Shown here: piece by piece, positions 1-6,772 of the stretch
Layout: each line of letters starts with the position of its first letter
Numbering within the stretch: the stretch's first letter is position 1
Source: Cryomorphaceae bacterium
GTDB lineage: Bacteria > Bacteroidota > Bacteroidia > Flavobacteriales > Schleiferiaceae
Length of the DNA: 8,588 nucleotides
Assembly: GCA_003445735.1 (NCBI GenBank)
Contig: DMCR01000034.1
Location: 1-8,588, forward strand
Reading direction: 5' to 3'
Program-made: the position numbers and the translations under genes
The notes under the pieces: generated by a model
Told to the model about the DNA's origin: nothing
Database searches by the model: none
The model's input: the letters and a program-made list of their open reading frames with translations, nothing else

Positions 1-839
1 TAAGGACCTGAAATAGTTACTTTATCACCTGGCTTTTGATCAAATACGAAAGAAGAACAAACCCCTGGGTTTACATCCATCCATCCGCCCTTCTTGCGGT
101 CGAACGGTGGGGTTGCGATACGAATGTTCAACATGATAATATTTCCTTCCGCTGGATGGTTGGCCATTGAGTAAGCGCGGAATAATGGCTCTGGGTTCAC
201 CATTTTAAGATCCCACAATTTGAACTTATCCCACTCTGCTTGGAACTCGTCAGCAGCCTTACCCAATTTCGGGTGGGAAGTAATATCAATGTTTTTGAAA
301 TCTACCGTCGTCTCAGGTACATCCACCTGAATATAGCCACCTGCTTCGAAATCTAGTGTCTCGCCTTCTGGAAGCTTCACCACGAACTCTTTGATGAAAG
401 AGGCAACGTTGTAGTTACTCACTACCTCACATTCCCACTTCTTAATACCGAAGATTTCCTCCGGTACTTTCACGTTCATGTCGTTCTTCACCTTAATCTG
501 ACATCCTAGACGCCAGTTATCTGCAATTTCCTTACGATTGAAGAACCCGGTTTCTGTTGGAAGAATCTCGCCACCACCTTCGGTAACTTGACACTTACAC
601 ATCCCACAGGTACCCCCACCACCACAGGCAGATGGTAAGAAGATTTTCTGCTCACTCAGTGTAGTTAAAAGGGTTGTGCCACTTTCTACCTCTACCTCAT
701 CTCCATTGATATTCAATTTAACTGGACCGCTTGGGGATAGGCGCGCTTTTGCTTGTAAGAGTATGGTCACGAGGGCCAAAATGACCACGACGAAAACCGC
801 TACTGCTGAAATGACTGTGCTTGTTGCTAAAAACATCAT
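1..839 (-). CDS. nqrF: Na+-translocating NADH:quinone reductase subunit F (NqrF), C-terminus missing
   Basis: NqrF is the electron-entry subunit of Na+-NQR: it takes hydride from NADH on FAD and passes electrons to its 2Fe-2S centre. Translating the minus strand from position 839 gives 279 codons before the left edge. Residues about 8-29 form one membrane anchor. The ferredoxin domain follows, with cysteines C72, C78, C81 and C113 in the pattern CGGGGTCGMC plus a later LGCQ, the same spacing as in Vibrio NqrF (C70, C76, C79, C111). The FAD-binding motif RAYS lies at 221-224, and the visible part ends at TISGP just before the NADH-binding lobe. The family is about 405-440 residues long, so roughly 130-150 residues lie outside the window. 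Two ATG codons stand in tandem (837-839 and 834-836) and either could start; there is no clear Shine-Dalgarno sequence. It is the last nqr gene visible, 10 bases after nqrE. Confidence 0.97.
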   Translation of the reverse strand, partial: MMFLATSTVISAVAVFVVVILALVTILLQAKARLSPSGPVKLNINGDEVEVESGTTLLTTLSEQKIFLPSACGGGGTCGMCKCQVTEGGGEILPTETGFFNRKEIADNWRLGCQIKVKNDMNVKVPEEIFGIKKWECEVVSNYNVASFIKEFVVKLPEGETLDFEAGGYIQVDVPETTVDFKNIDITSHPKLGKAADEFQAEWDKFKLWDLKMVNPEPLFRAYSMANHPAEGNIIMLNIRIATPPFDRKKGGWMDVNPGVCSSFVFDQKPGDKVTISGP

Positions 840-849
840 TCGAACTGAA

Positions 850-1473
850 TTATAATTTAATACCCATAAAGCTCATGAACGCGATACCCATCAAACCTGT
901 AATGATGAAGGTAATCCCGAGGCCGCGTAAAGGAGCAGGAACATTTGAATAACGAATCTTTTCACGGATGGCAGCGATGGCAACGATGGCGAGGAACCAT
1001 CCGACCCCTGAACCCAAACCGTACACGGCTGCTTCAGTGATGGTTCCGAATGCACGCTCTTGCATGAAGAGTGAGCCGCCTAGGATAGAACAGTTTACGG
1101 CGATCAAAGGCAAAAAGATACCCAAGGCACTGTAGAGTGCAGGAGCGAACTTCTCAACGATCATTTCGATCAATTGGACCATAGAAGCAATAACTGCGAT
1201 GAACATGATGAACGACAAGAAGCTCAAGTCAACATCTTCAAAACCCGCACCTAGCCATTTGCCTATAGCGCCCGGCTGCAATACATAGTTCTCCAATAAC
1301 CAGTTTACCGGCAAGGTAATGACCAACACAAAGGTTACGGCAATACCTAACCCCACAGCTGTTTTTACTGTTTTAGAAACCGCCAAGTACGAACACATAC
1401 CTAAAAAGTATGCGAAGATCATGTTCTCAATAAAGATCGAACGAACGAATAAATTGATTAATTCTTGAAACAT
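850..1473 (-). CDS. nqrE: Na+-translocating NADH:quinone reductase subunit E (NqrE)
   Basis: NqrE is an integral membrane subunit of Na+-NQR that pairs with NqrD around an iron centre in the middle of the membrane. The 207-residue product is almost wholly hydrophobic, with about six membrane segments. Cys27 (in LGMCSYLAVS) and Cys128 (in AVNCSILGG) match the two conserved cysteines of Vibrio NqrE (C26 and C120), known to help hold the iron. Further family hallmarks are IENMIFAYFLGMC near residues 15-27 and YGLGSGVGWFLAI near 151-163. Length is normal for the family. NqrE is homologous to RnfA, but the surrounding full nqrA-F order settles the identity. The start is ATG, 6 bases after the nqrD stop, which suggests coupled translation. 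Confidence 0.97.
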   Translation of the reverse strand: MFQELINLFVRSIFIENMIFAYFLGMCSYLAVSKTVKTAVGLGIAVTFVLVITLPVNWLLENYVLQPGAIGKWLGAGFEDVDLSFLSFIMFIAVIASMVQLIEMIVEKFAPALYSALGIFLPLIAVNCSILGGSLFMQERAFGTITEAAVYGLGSGVGWFLAIVAIAAIREKIRYSNVPAPLRGLGITFIITGLMGIAFMSFMGIKL

Positions 1474-1479
1474 GGCAGC

Positions 1480-2145
1480 TTAGTTTTCTTCAATGAGTTT
1501 AGTGTTCTTCGCACGTTGGGCCCAGATGATTAGACCCACAACAATCAAGGCCATTGGAGGGAACAAGAAGAACCCGTTGTTGGCGTAAAACCCACCATTA
1601 GCAATGTACCAGCTATCAGGAATCACTTGGAATCCAAGCAGTGCACCAGAGCCTAGTAGTTCACGGAAGAAGGCTACCGCGATTAAGATTACCCCATAAC
1701 CAATGGAGTTGCCGATGCCGTCCATAAACGATTTCCAAGGGCCATTAGCCAAGGCGAATGCTTCGAAACGCCCCATGATAATACAATTCGTGATAATCAA
1801 ACCTACGAATACCGAAAGCTGTTTACTCACGTCGTAAGCATATGCCTTGAGGAATTGGTCCACCAAGATGACCAAAGAAGCAACGACCACTAACTGAACG
1901 ATGATACGAATACGGTTAGGAATTAGGTTGCGTATTAAGGAGATGATCACGTTACCTGCGGCCATAACAAAAACCACTGAAAGGGACATTACTATAGCCG
2001 GCTCTAATTTTACTGTTATCGCAAGTGCTGAACAGATACCCAAAACCTGCACGGTAATAGGATTATTGTCGTTGAAAGGATCCGAAATGAGCTTTCTATT
2101 CTTCTTTGAAAATAACGACTCTTTTTGTTTTACTTCTGTACTCAT
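1480..2145 (-). CDS. nqrD: Na+-translocating NADH:quinone reductase subunit D (NqrD)
   Basis: NqrD is the membrane partner of NqrE in Na+-NQR, related to RnfE. The 221-residue product has a polar N-terminus of about 25 residues, then about six membrane segments. Cys38 (LGICSALA) and Cys121 (TNCIIMGR) are 83 residues apart, exactly as C29 and C112 of Vibrio NqrD, the ligands of the intramembrane iron centre. RFEAFALANGPWKSF at 126-140 and AFFRELLGSG at 158-167 are typical of the family. The N-terminus is roughly nine residues longer than Vibrio NqrD, which is a minor difference. The ATG start lies 5 bases after the nqrC stop, with no clear Shine-Dalgarno sequence. Part of the nqrABCDEF operon. 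Confidence 0.97.
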   Translation of the reverse strand: MSTEVKQKESLFSKKNRKLISDPFNDNNPITVQVLGICSALAITVKLEPAIVMSLSVVFVMAAGNVIISLIRNLIPNRIRIIVQLVVVASLVILVDQFLKAYAYDVSKQLSVFVGLIITNCIIMGRFEAFALANGPWKSFMDGIGNSIGYGVILIAVAFFRELLGSGALLGFQVIPDSWYIANGGFYANNGFFLFPPMALIVVGLIIWAQRAKNTKLIEEN

Positions 2146-2150
2146 GGGGA

Positions 2151-2843
2151 TTAGATGTTTTTGAAGTATTCCGCGTAAGGAGCTAAACAGTCGGCCAACA
2201 TATCGTTTACTCCATTAGAAGTAATAGTACCTCCAGAAATGCCATCTACTGCATAATCACCACTTGAGGTTCCTTGTTTAACCACTGAGATGGACTGAAA
2301 TATACCTGCTTCAGAGATTTTTTTTCCTGGGAATTGGTCTGTGAACATTGGTGTTGAAATTTCTGCGCCCAGGCCAGGTGTTTCACTCTTATGGCCAAAG
2401 TTGGCTCCAACCACTGTATTGCCGTCTTCTTCCAAACTCACAAATCCCCATACCGGACCCCAAAGACCTTTGCCGCGCATCGGTACGATGTAGAAGGACT
2501 CGCCATTCTTATTCGCCACGTATAACGGCACCTCACGTTCCATGTTAGAAGACTTAATAGCCTTAGCCATATCAACATTAAAAGCTGTTTCGCGATCTTC
2601 ACTTACGACCTCACCACCTTTAATGGTCAAAACCTTAGTAATGACTTCGTCATACGCTGCTTGAGCTTCGTCACGATCTACCGCAACTCCTACTGAAGCC
2701 AAGATGCTTTGCATTTTTTCCTGTTTTACGTTGCTTTCCTGCTTCGATTTCAAACCCAGTGAAGCTCCCGAGAGCAATACCGCCACTAATACTACCATCA
2801 CAGTAGCAAATGTGTACGTATATCCGTTGCTGTTTACATTCAT
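2151..2843 (-). CDS. nqrC: Na+-translocating NADH:quinone reductase subunit C (NqrC), FMN-binding
   Basis: NqrC carries a covalently bound FMN on the periplasmic side and relays electrons within Na+-NQR. The 230-residue product has one N-terminal membrane helix (about residues 9-30), then a soluble FMN-binding domain. The flavinylation motif is DGISGGTITSNGV at 200-212; Thr206 is the predicted phosphoester-linked residue. GKGLWGPVWGF at 124-134 and HKSETPGLGAEI at 151-162 are family hallmarks. The motif reads SGGT where Vibrio NqrC has SGAT, a mild variation. Attachment of FMN would need the transferase ApbE, whose gene is not in this window. The gap to nqrB is 12 bases and to nqrD 5 bases. 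Confidence 0.96.
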   Translation of the reverse strand: MNVNSNGYTYTFATVMVVLVAVLLSGASLGLKSKQESNVKQEKMQSILASVGVAVDRDEAQAAYDEVITKVLTIKGGEVVSEDRETAFNVDMAKAIKSSNMEREVPLYVANKNGESFYIVPMRGKGLWGPVWGFVSLEEDGNTVVGANFGHKSETPGLGAEISTPMFTDQFPGKKISEAGIFQSISVVKQGTSSGDYAVDGISGGTITSNGVNDMLADCLAPYAEYFKNI

Positions 2844-2855
2844 AGTTCTAGAGCT

Positions 2856-4058
2856 TTAAACGTGAGCTACGCGTTTCGCACGACGCTTGATATTGGCTTC
2901 TACCACGTAGTAGTCAATAAGCGGTGCCATTACGTTCATAAATAAGATGGCCAACATAATTCCTTCTGGGTATGCTGGGTTGAATACACGAATCATAATC
3001 CCGAAGAAGCCGGCAAAGAAGCCGTAGATGTATTTTCCAGTTTCCGTTTGAGCAGCACTCACAGGATCGGTAGCCATGAAGACCATACCGAATATGAAAC
3101 CACCCAACATTAATTGGTGCAATGGATTCAATCCCATGAATTCGTTCACTGCAAATGCGTTAAAGATTCCTGCCATAACAAATCCACCTATAAAGAAGCT
3201 CAACATGATTTTCCAAGAACCTACTCCTTTAAATACAAGGAACAGTCCCCCTAAAAGAATAAGCAATGCTGATGTCTCTGCGATAGATCCTGGAATCAAT
3301 CCCAAGAATGCGTTCATGAAAGAGTAGTGACCACCGGAACCGAACTGAGCCATCACTGCATCCGTAGCAGGATTACCCATGCCTTGACCTACAGTTGTTG
3401 CAAGATCACCCAGCGCTGTAGCACCTGAATATCCATCTACTACTTCACCACCCTTGGTGTTGATCCATACTTGGTCACCTGACATCCATGTTGGGTAGGC
3501 AAAGAACGCAAAGGCACGGGCCGTAAGCGCTGGATTCAACAAGTTCATACCTGTTCCACCAAACACTTCCTTACCAATGAGTACAGCGAAAATTGTACTC
3601 ACAGCCACCATCCACAATGGGATATCTACCGGCATGATCATAGGAATCAACAACCCTGAAACCAGGAAACCTTCATTTACCGGGTGGTCGCGCTTCCAAG
3701 AGAAGAAGATCTCCACACCCAAACCAGCGGCATAGGTCACAGTAATCAACGGAAGCATCTTCAATACACCAAAGAGGAAGCTGTCTAATAGTGCAGCTTC
3801 TTCACCGATGGCAGCGAAGTGCAATCTACCGATGTTCCACATCCCAAATAGTAGGGCTGGAACCATTGCGAAGATTACCGTCACCATCGTACGTTTCAAA
3901 TCAATTGCATCACGAACGTGTGCACCTGAGTGCGTCGTGTGATCAGGAACGAAAGCCATCGTCTCCAATGCGTTGTGCAATGGATAGAGGATGTTTCTTT
4001 TGCCATCTTTTTCAACCAGCGGTCTAGTCTTGTCGAATATGTTTTGTACAAACTTCAT
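2856..4058 (-). CDS. nqrB: Na+-translocating NADH:quinone reductase subunit B (NqrB)
   Basis: NqrB is the largest membrane subunit of Na+-NQR. It carries a covalent FMN and is associated in the literature with riboflavin binding, quinone-site inhibitor resistance and the Na+ path. The 400-residue product has a soluble N-terminus of about 55 residues followed by about ten membrane segments. The FMN attachment motif is DGYSGATALG at 208-217, with Thr214 as the expected flavinylated residue (Thr236 in Vibrio). HPVNEGFLVSG (125-135), GKEVFGGTGMNLLNPAL (162-178) and NPAYPEGIMLAILFMN (360-375) are strongly conserved family blocks. It is homologous to RnfD, but the gene order and the NqrB-type N-terminus identify it as NqrB. 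The ATG start lies 10 bases after the nqrA stop. Confidence 0.97.
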   Translation of the reverse strand: MKFVQNIFDKTRPLVEKDGKRNILYPLHNALETMAFVPDHTTHSGAHVRDAIDLKRTMVTVIFAMVPALLFGMWNIGRLHFAAIGEEAALLDSFLFGVLKMLPLITVTYAAGLGVEIFFSWKRDHPVNEGFLVSGLLIPMIMPVDIPLWMVAVSTIFAVLIGKEVFGGTGMNLLNPALTARAFAFFAYPTWMSGDQVWINTKGGEVVDGYSGATALGDLATTVGQGMGNPATDAVMAQFGSGGHYSFMNAFLGLIPGSIAETSALLILLGGLFLVFKGVGSWKIMLSFFIGGFVMAGIFNAFAVNEFMGLNPLHQLMLGGFIFGMVFMATDPVSAAQTETGKYIYGFFAGFFGIMIRVFNPAYPEGIMLAILFMNVMAPLIDYYVVEANIKRRAKRVAHV

Positions 4059-4068
4059 AATATGGCTA

Positions 4069-5418
4069 TTACATCATTTCTTTTCTCAAGTCATTCAAAC
4101 CGTCGCGTACAATCTGCTGCAACGGTAACTTAGAAGTACAAGCAACTTCCGCTATGGCGAAATCTTCTGGTACTACCTCGTAAATACCCAACTGCTCCAT
4201 CTTTTCAATGTCTCTAATCAAGATGCTGCGAAGCAATTGTTGTGGGAAGATGTCCATAGGAATGAACTTTTCATACTCCCCGCTTACAACAAACGCTCGT
4301 TCTTCACCGTGCATATTGGTATCCAAATCGTATTTGCGGTTCGGGAACAACCATCCCCAGAAGGCACGGTTGGTAGAAAACTTGCCAAAGCCTGGAAGTA
4401 CCCAACCGAAGAATTCAGTTTGATTTCCTTCAGGAATGGCTGTGAGTTGTGCTTTACCGAAGCTCAAAAAGCCATCTGTGGCTTGTTGCGTTCCCGTCAG
4501 CACATCACCCGAGATAATACGGGTATTCTCTGCATTGATGTTCGCACTGATCAATCCATTTAGGCTTGCACCTTGTAACATCGTGGCATAGCCAGTGTTC
4601 ATAGCCTTCGAACCTGTAATCGCTACTTTGTACTCTGGTGCGTATTCTCCTGTTAGAAAAGCACGACCAATAATAGGAAGGTCTACTGCGTTTACTGTCC
4701 AAACCACCTCGCCTTTATTAATAGGTGCTGCCTTGGCAATCTGCGTACCGACCAATCCCTTTGGATGCTTTCCGGAGAATGAAATATTAGTAGCACCTTC
4801 TACCTGAAGTTCAGCAACTGCTGGTAGATCGGCATCGTAGCTCATATATACTTTACCCGTTGTCATCAAGGTCAAGGCATTAATGGCAGCTTGCACTGCT
4901 TCACCTTTGCCGGCCAACTGGGTAGCTAAATCCCCATTTAATGGTCCGCTCTGAACGCCGTTTACGAAGATGTCGCGAGGCTGCTCGTTCATGCTAGCCG
5001 CTACGCCATATGGGCGAGAGGTGATCAGGGCACCAACACCTGTATTTGAGAAGTGACCTGCTGCAGCCTCTCGATCGACTCTATTAAAGTCGAAGGCACC
5101 GTGATTGGCATAGCTTACCTCGCTATCGGCCAACATCAAAACAGCCAATATTTTACGCTTTGCTCCGCGTTTAATCTCGGCTACTTCTCCTGAAACAGGA
5201 GCACATATTTTCACTTCTGGACGGTCTTTGTCGAAAAACAAAGTTTCACCCGCCAAAACTTTTACTCCAGCTTTCACTGCCAATTTTGGCGTGATACCTG
5301 GAAAGTCTAAAGGACTTACGGCATAAGTTGAGGGGCTGTGTAGCCCGAGATCGTTCGAAGAAGCTTCGCCGACCAACTTAATATCGTAACCTTTTCGAAT
5401 CTTGAAGGTTTGAGACAT
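4069..5418 (-). CDS. nqrA: Na+-translocating NADH:quinone reductase subunit A (NqrA)
   Basis: NqrA is the soluble cytoplasmic subunit of Na+-NQR, implicated in binding ubiquinone-type substrate. The 449-residue length matches the family (446 in Vibrio). The N-terminus, MSQTFKIRKGYDIKLVGEAS, is the usual NqrA opening. A biotinyl/lipoyl-like turn, APVSGEVAEIKRG, lies at 73-85. Further conserved blocks are PRDIFVNGVQSGPL (147-160), GKHPKGLVGTQI (in the middle third) and FPQQLLRSILIRDIE near the C-terminus. It is the first gene of the operon, directly downstream of a candidate promoter in the divergent region. There is no strong Shine-Dalgarno sequence before the ATG, which is usual in Bacteroidota. 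Confidence 0.97.
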   Translation of the reverse strand: MSQTFKIRKGYDIKLVGEASSNDLGLHSPSTYAVSPLDFPGITPKLAVKAGVKVLAGETLFFDKDRPEVKICAPVSGEVAEIKRGAKRKILAVLMLADSEVSYANHGAFDFNRVDREAAAGHFSNTGVGALITSRPYGVAASMNEQPRDIFVNGVQSGPLNGDLATQLAGKGEAVQAAINALTLMTTGKVYMSYDADLPAVAELQVEGATNISFSGKHPKGLVGTQIAKAAPINKGEVVWTVNAVDLPIIGRAFLTGEYAPEYKVAITGSKAMNTGYATMLQGASLNGLISANINAENTRIISGDVLTGTQQATDGFLSFGKAQLTAIPEGNQTEFFGWVLPGFGKFSTNRAFWGWLFPNRKYDLDTNMHGEERAFVVSGEYEKFIPMDIFPQQLLRSILIRDIEKMEQLGIYEVVPEDFAIAEVACTSKLPLQQIVRDGLNDLRKEMM

Positions 5419-5437
5419 CGTACTTTAAGTATGATTG
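5409..5437 (+). promoter_or_regulatory. weak candidate promoter for the plug-nuclease gene pair
   Basis: TTTG (5409-5412) is followed, after 17 bases, by TATGATTG (5430-5437), which matches the TAnnTTTG consensus at all but one fixed position. It would give a leader of roughly 75-80 bases before the plug gene. The upstream element lies inside the start of nqrA, so the two divergent promoters would overlap in opposite directions. Such short matches can occur by chance. Confidence 0.25.
5421..5431. repeat. small inverted repeat next to the nqrA start codon
   Basis: TACTT (5421-5425) and AAGTA (5427-5431) are exact reverse complements around a single base. The dyad would lie in the short nqrA leader, two bases upstream of the ATG, and also in the spacer of the weak rightward promoter. 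It could be an operator half-site pair or a chance AT-rich palindrome; the RNA hairpin would be weak. Confidence 0.2.
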
Positions 5438-5444
5438 TGGGTCG

Positions 5445-5477
5445 CAAAATTAGAACACAGACAACTTTTAGCCACAA
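5445..5477 (-). promoter_or_regulatory. candidate Bacteroidota-type promoter for the nqr operon
   Basis: On the minus strand TAATTTTG (5445-5452) fits the Bacteroidota -7 consensus TAnnTTTG exactly. A TTG (5475-5477) lies 22 bases upstream of it, within the 17-23 base spacing described for Flavobacterium promoters. Transcription would start near 5439, giving a leader of about 20 bases before nqrA. The match is seen in the sequence; promoter activity is inferred. Confidence 0.55.
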
Positions 5478-5483
5478 GAAATC

Positions 5484-5498
5484 GGTACTAATTGTACC
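5484..5498. repeat. perfect inverted repeat, 5-base arms, in the divergent intergenic region
   Basis: GGTAC (5484-5488) and GTACC (5494-5498) are exact reverse complements separated by TAATT. The dyad lies just upstream of the candidate nqrA -33 element and about 23 bases before the plug gene start, so it is placed where an operator could affect either direction. Arms this short also arise by chance; no regulator is recognised. Confidence 0.3.
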
Positions 5499-5521
5499 TT
5501 AGACACCAATAATTTATCAAA

Positions 5522-6772
5522 ATGTCTGTTCATAAGTCCTCGATTTTAGTCATAGCCTTGTTTTATAAGGCATTAACAGGCCAAATCCTCACCGATACGG
5601 TGGCTTTTGATTACCTCAAAACAGTGCAATTGGCCCCCGTAGGTGTACCGATGGACTTCCCCGCATATGAATTGGGCAAGAATCAAGGTCTAGAATTCAG
5701 CTTTGACGACATGGCCTATGAGTGGAACAACTACGGATATCGCATTCAACATTGTGATAAGAATTGGCACCCCTCAGACCTTTTAATCAATCAATACCTG
5801 GATGGATTTGATGGGAATTATTTGACCAATTTCGCCATAAGCGTGGGTACCTTTGTTCCCTATACACACTATAAAACGACCATCCCCAACGAATACATTC
5901 GCCCAAAGATCAGCGGAAACTATGTCTTGGAAATATTTCAAAATGATGACCACAAGGACATAATCATTCGCCGTCGCTTCATCGTCTATGAATCCTTAGC
6001 CATTCCAGCGGTAGAGGTTATCCGCGCCGTGGATATGGTGAACTTCAGTACGGAACAGCAAGTCAATGCCCGCGTGGCCCTCGCCGGATACCCTATACAA
6101 GACTATTTCAACGATTTAGACCTCAGCATCCTACAAAACCGACGCTGGGATAATAGCCTCAATAGACTCAAACCAACCTTCATCAATGACGGCATGCTCG
6201 AATACAACTTTATGGGCGAAGGGTCTTTTGAAGGCGGTGTGGAGTTCCACACCTTCGACACCAAACGATTGAACCAGGTGGGCATGGGCGTTAAAGTAAG
6301 CCAACTAGATTCCTGCTGGCAGATCTTTTTAGAGGAAAAGAAGAACCGCAGCATCGCAGTATATAGCTTTCAACCCGATATCAACGGGGGCCGATTAATT
6401 CAGCGCGCCGACGTAGGAAATCCGGATTTGGCCGGTGATTATTGCCTCGTGGAATTCTATTTTGAAAGTCCAGAGCTCGAGGTCCCTGTGTATGTTTTTG
6501 GCCAATTGACCAATTGGCAACTTCTCCCAGAATTCCGCTTAGAATACAATTATTCACGCGGCGCCTACTCGGGTAAAATCCTACTTAAACAAGGCTATTA
6601 CAACTACGTATTTGCCCACCCCAATGCCGAAGGCGGAGCCAGCACCGAGTTGACGGAAGGCACGCACTGGCAAACTAAAAACGATTACACGCTAATTTTA
6701 TACAACCGCAGTATGGGACTGCGCTACGATAGGATAATTGGCTACCTTAAGCCCTCAATTGTAAACCGATGA
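5522..6772 (+). CDS. type IX secretion system plug protein (DUF5103 family)
   Basis: Members of this Bacteroidota-specific family are known as the Plug protein of the type IX secretion system, which closes the periplasmic side of the SprA outer-membrane channel when it is not in use. The product has 416 residues, as usual for the family. Residues about 6-20 are hydrophobic and look like a Sec signal peptide, possibly cut near Gly20-Gln21. The diagnostic block lies at about 59-125: FSFDDMAYEW, YGYRIQHCDKNWHPSDLL, QYLDGF and FVPYTHYKTTIPN. A beta-rich middle follows. The C-terminal region from about 320 (VPVYVFGQLTNWQL, then GYYNYVF) resembles an immunoglobulin-like E-set or CBM48-like fold. 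The start is fixed within three codons by an upstream stop (5510-5512). The gene overlaps the nuclease gene by 4 bases. I recognise no standard gene symbol. Its role in this organism is inferred from the family. Confidence 0.88.
   Translation: MSVHKSSILVIALFYKALTGQILTDTVAFDYLKTVQLAPVGVPMDFPAYELGKNQGLEFSFDDMAYEWNNYGYRIQHCDKNWHPSDLLINQYLDGFDGNYLTNFAISVGTFVPYTHYKTTIPNEYIRPKISGNYVLEIFQNDDHKDIIIRRRFIVYESLAIPAVEVIRAVDMVNFSTEQQVNARVALAGYPIQDYFNDLDLSILQNRRWDNSLNRLKPTFINDGMLEYNFMGEGSFEGGVEFHTFDTKRLNQVGMGVKVSQLDSCWQIFLEEKKNRSIAVYSFQPDINGGRLIQRADVGNPDLAGDYCLVEFYFESPELEVPVYVFGQLTNWQLLPEFRLEYNYSRGAYSGKILLKQGYYNYVFAHPNAEGGASTELTEGTHWQTKNDYTLILYNRSMGLRYDRIIGYLKPSIVNR

Noticed and set aside
4237..4563. A 108-codon open frame on the plus strand, antisense to nqrA
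   Set aside because: It lies wholly within the well-supported nqrA gene, and its product has no recognisable domain.
1..5418. The operon as rnf rather than nqr
   Set aside because: NqrA and the NqrF ferredoxin-FAD reductase are specific to Na+-NQR, and the order A-B-C-D-E-F with these motifs does not fit Rnf.
5510..5517. TAATTTAT as a -7 element for the plug gene
   Set aside because: It lies about five bases from the start codon and would give a leaderless transcript; it also lacks the final TG of the consensus.
6501..6518. Inverted repeat GCCAATTG-AC-CAATTGGC inside the plug gene
   Set aside because: It is perfect over 8-base arms, but it lies within codons for the conserved-looking GQLTNWQ stretch and is best explained by coding sequence rather than a regulatory site.
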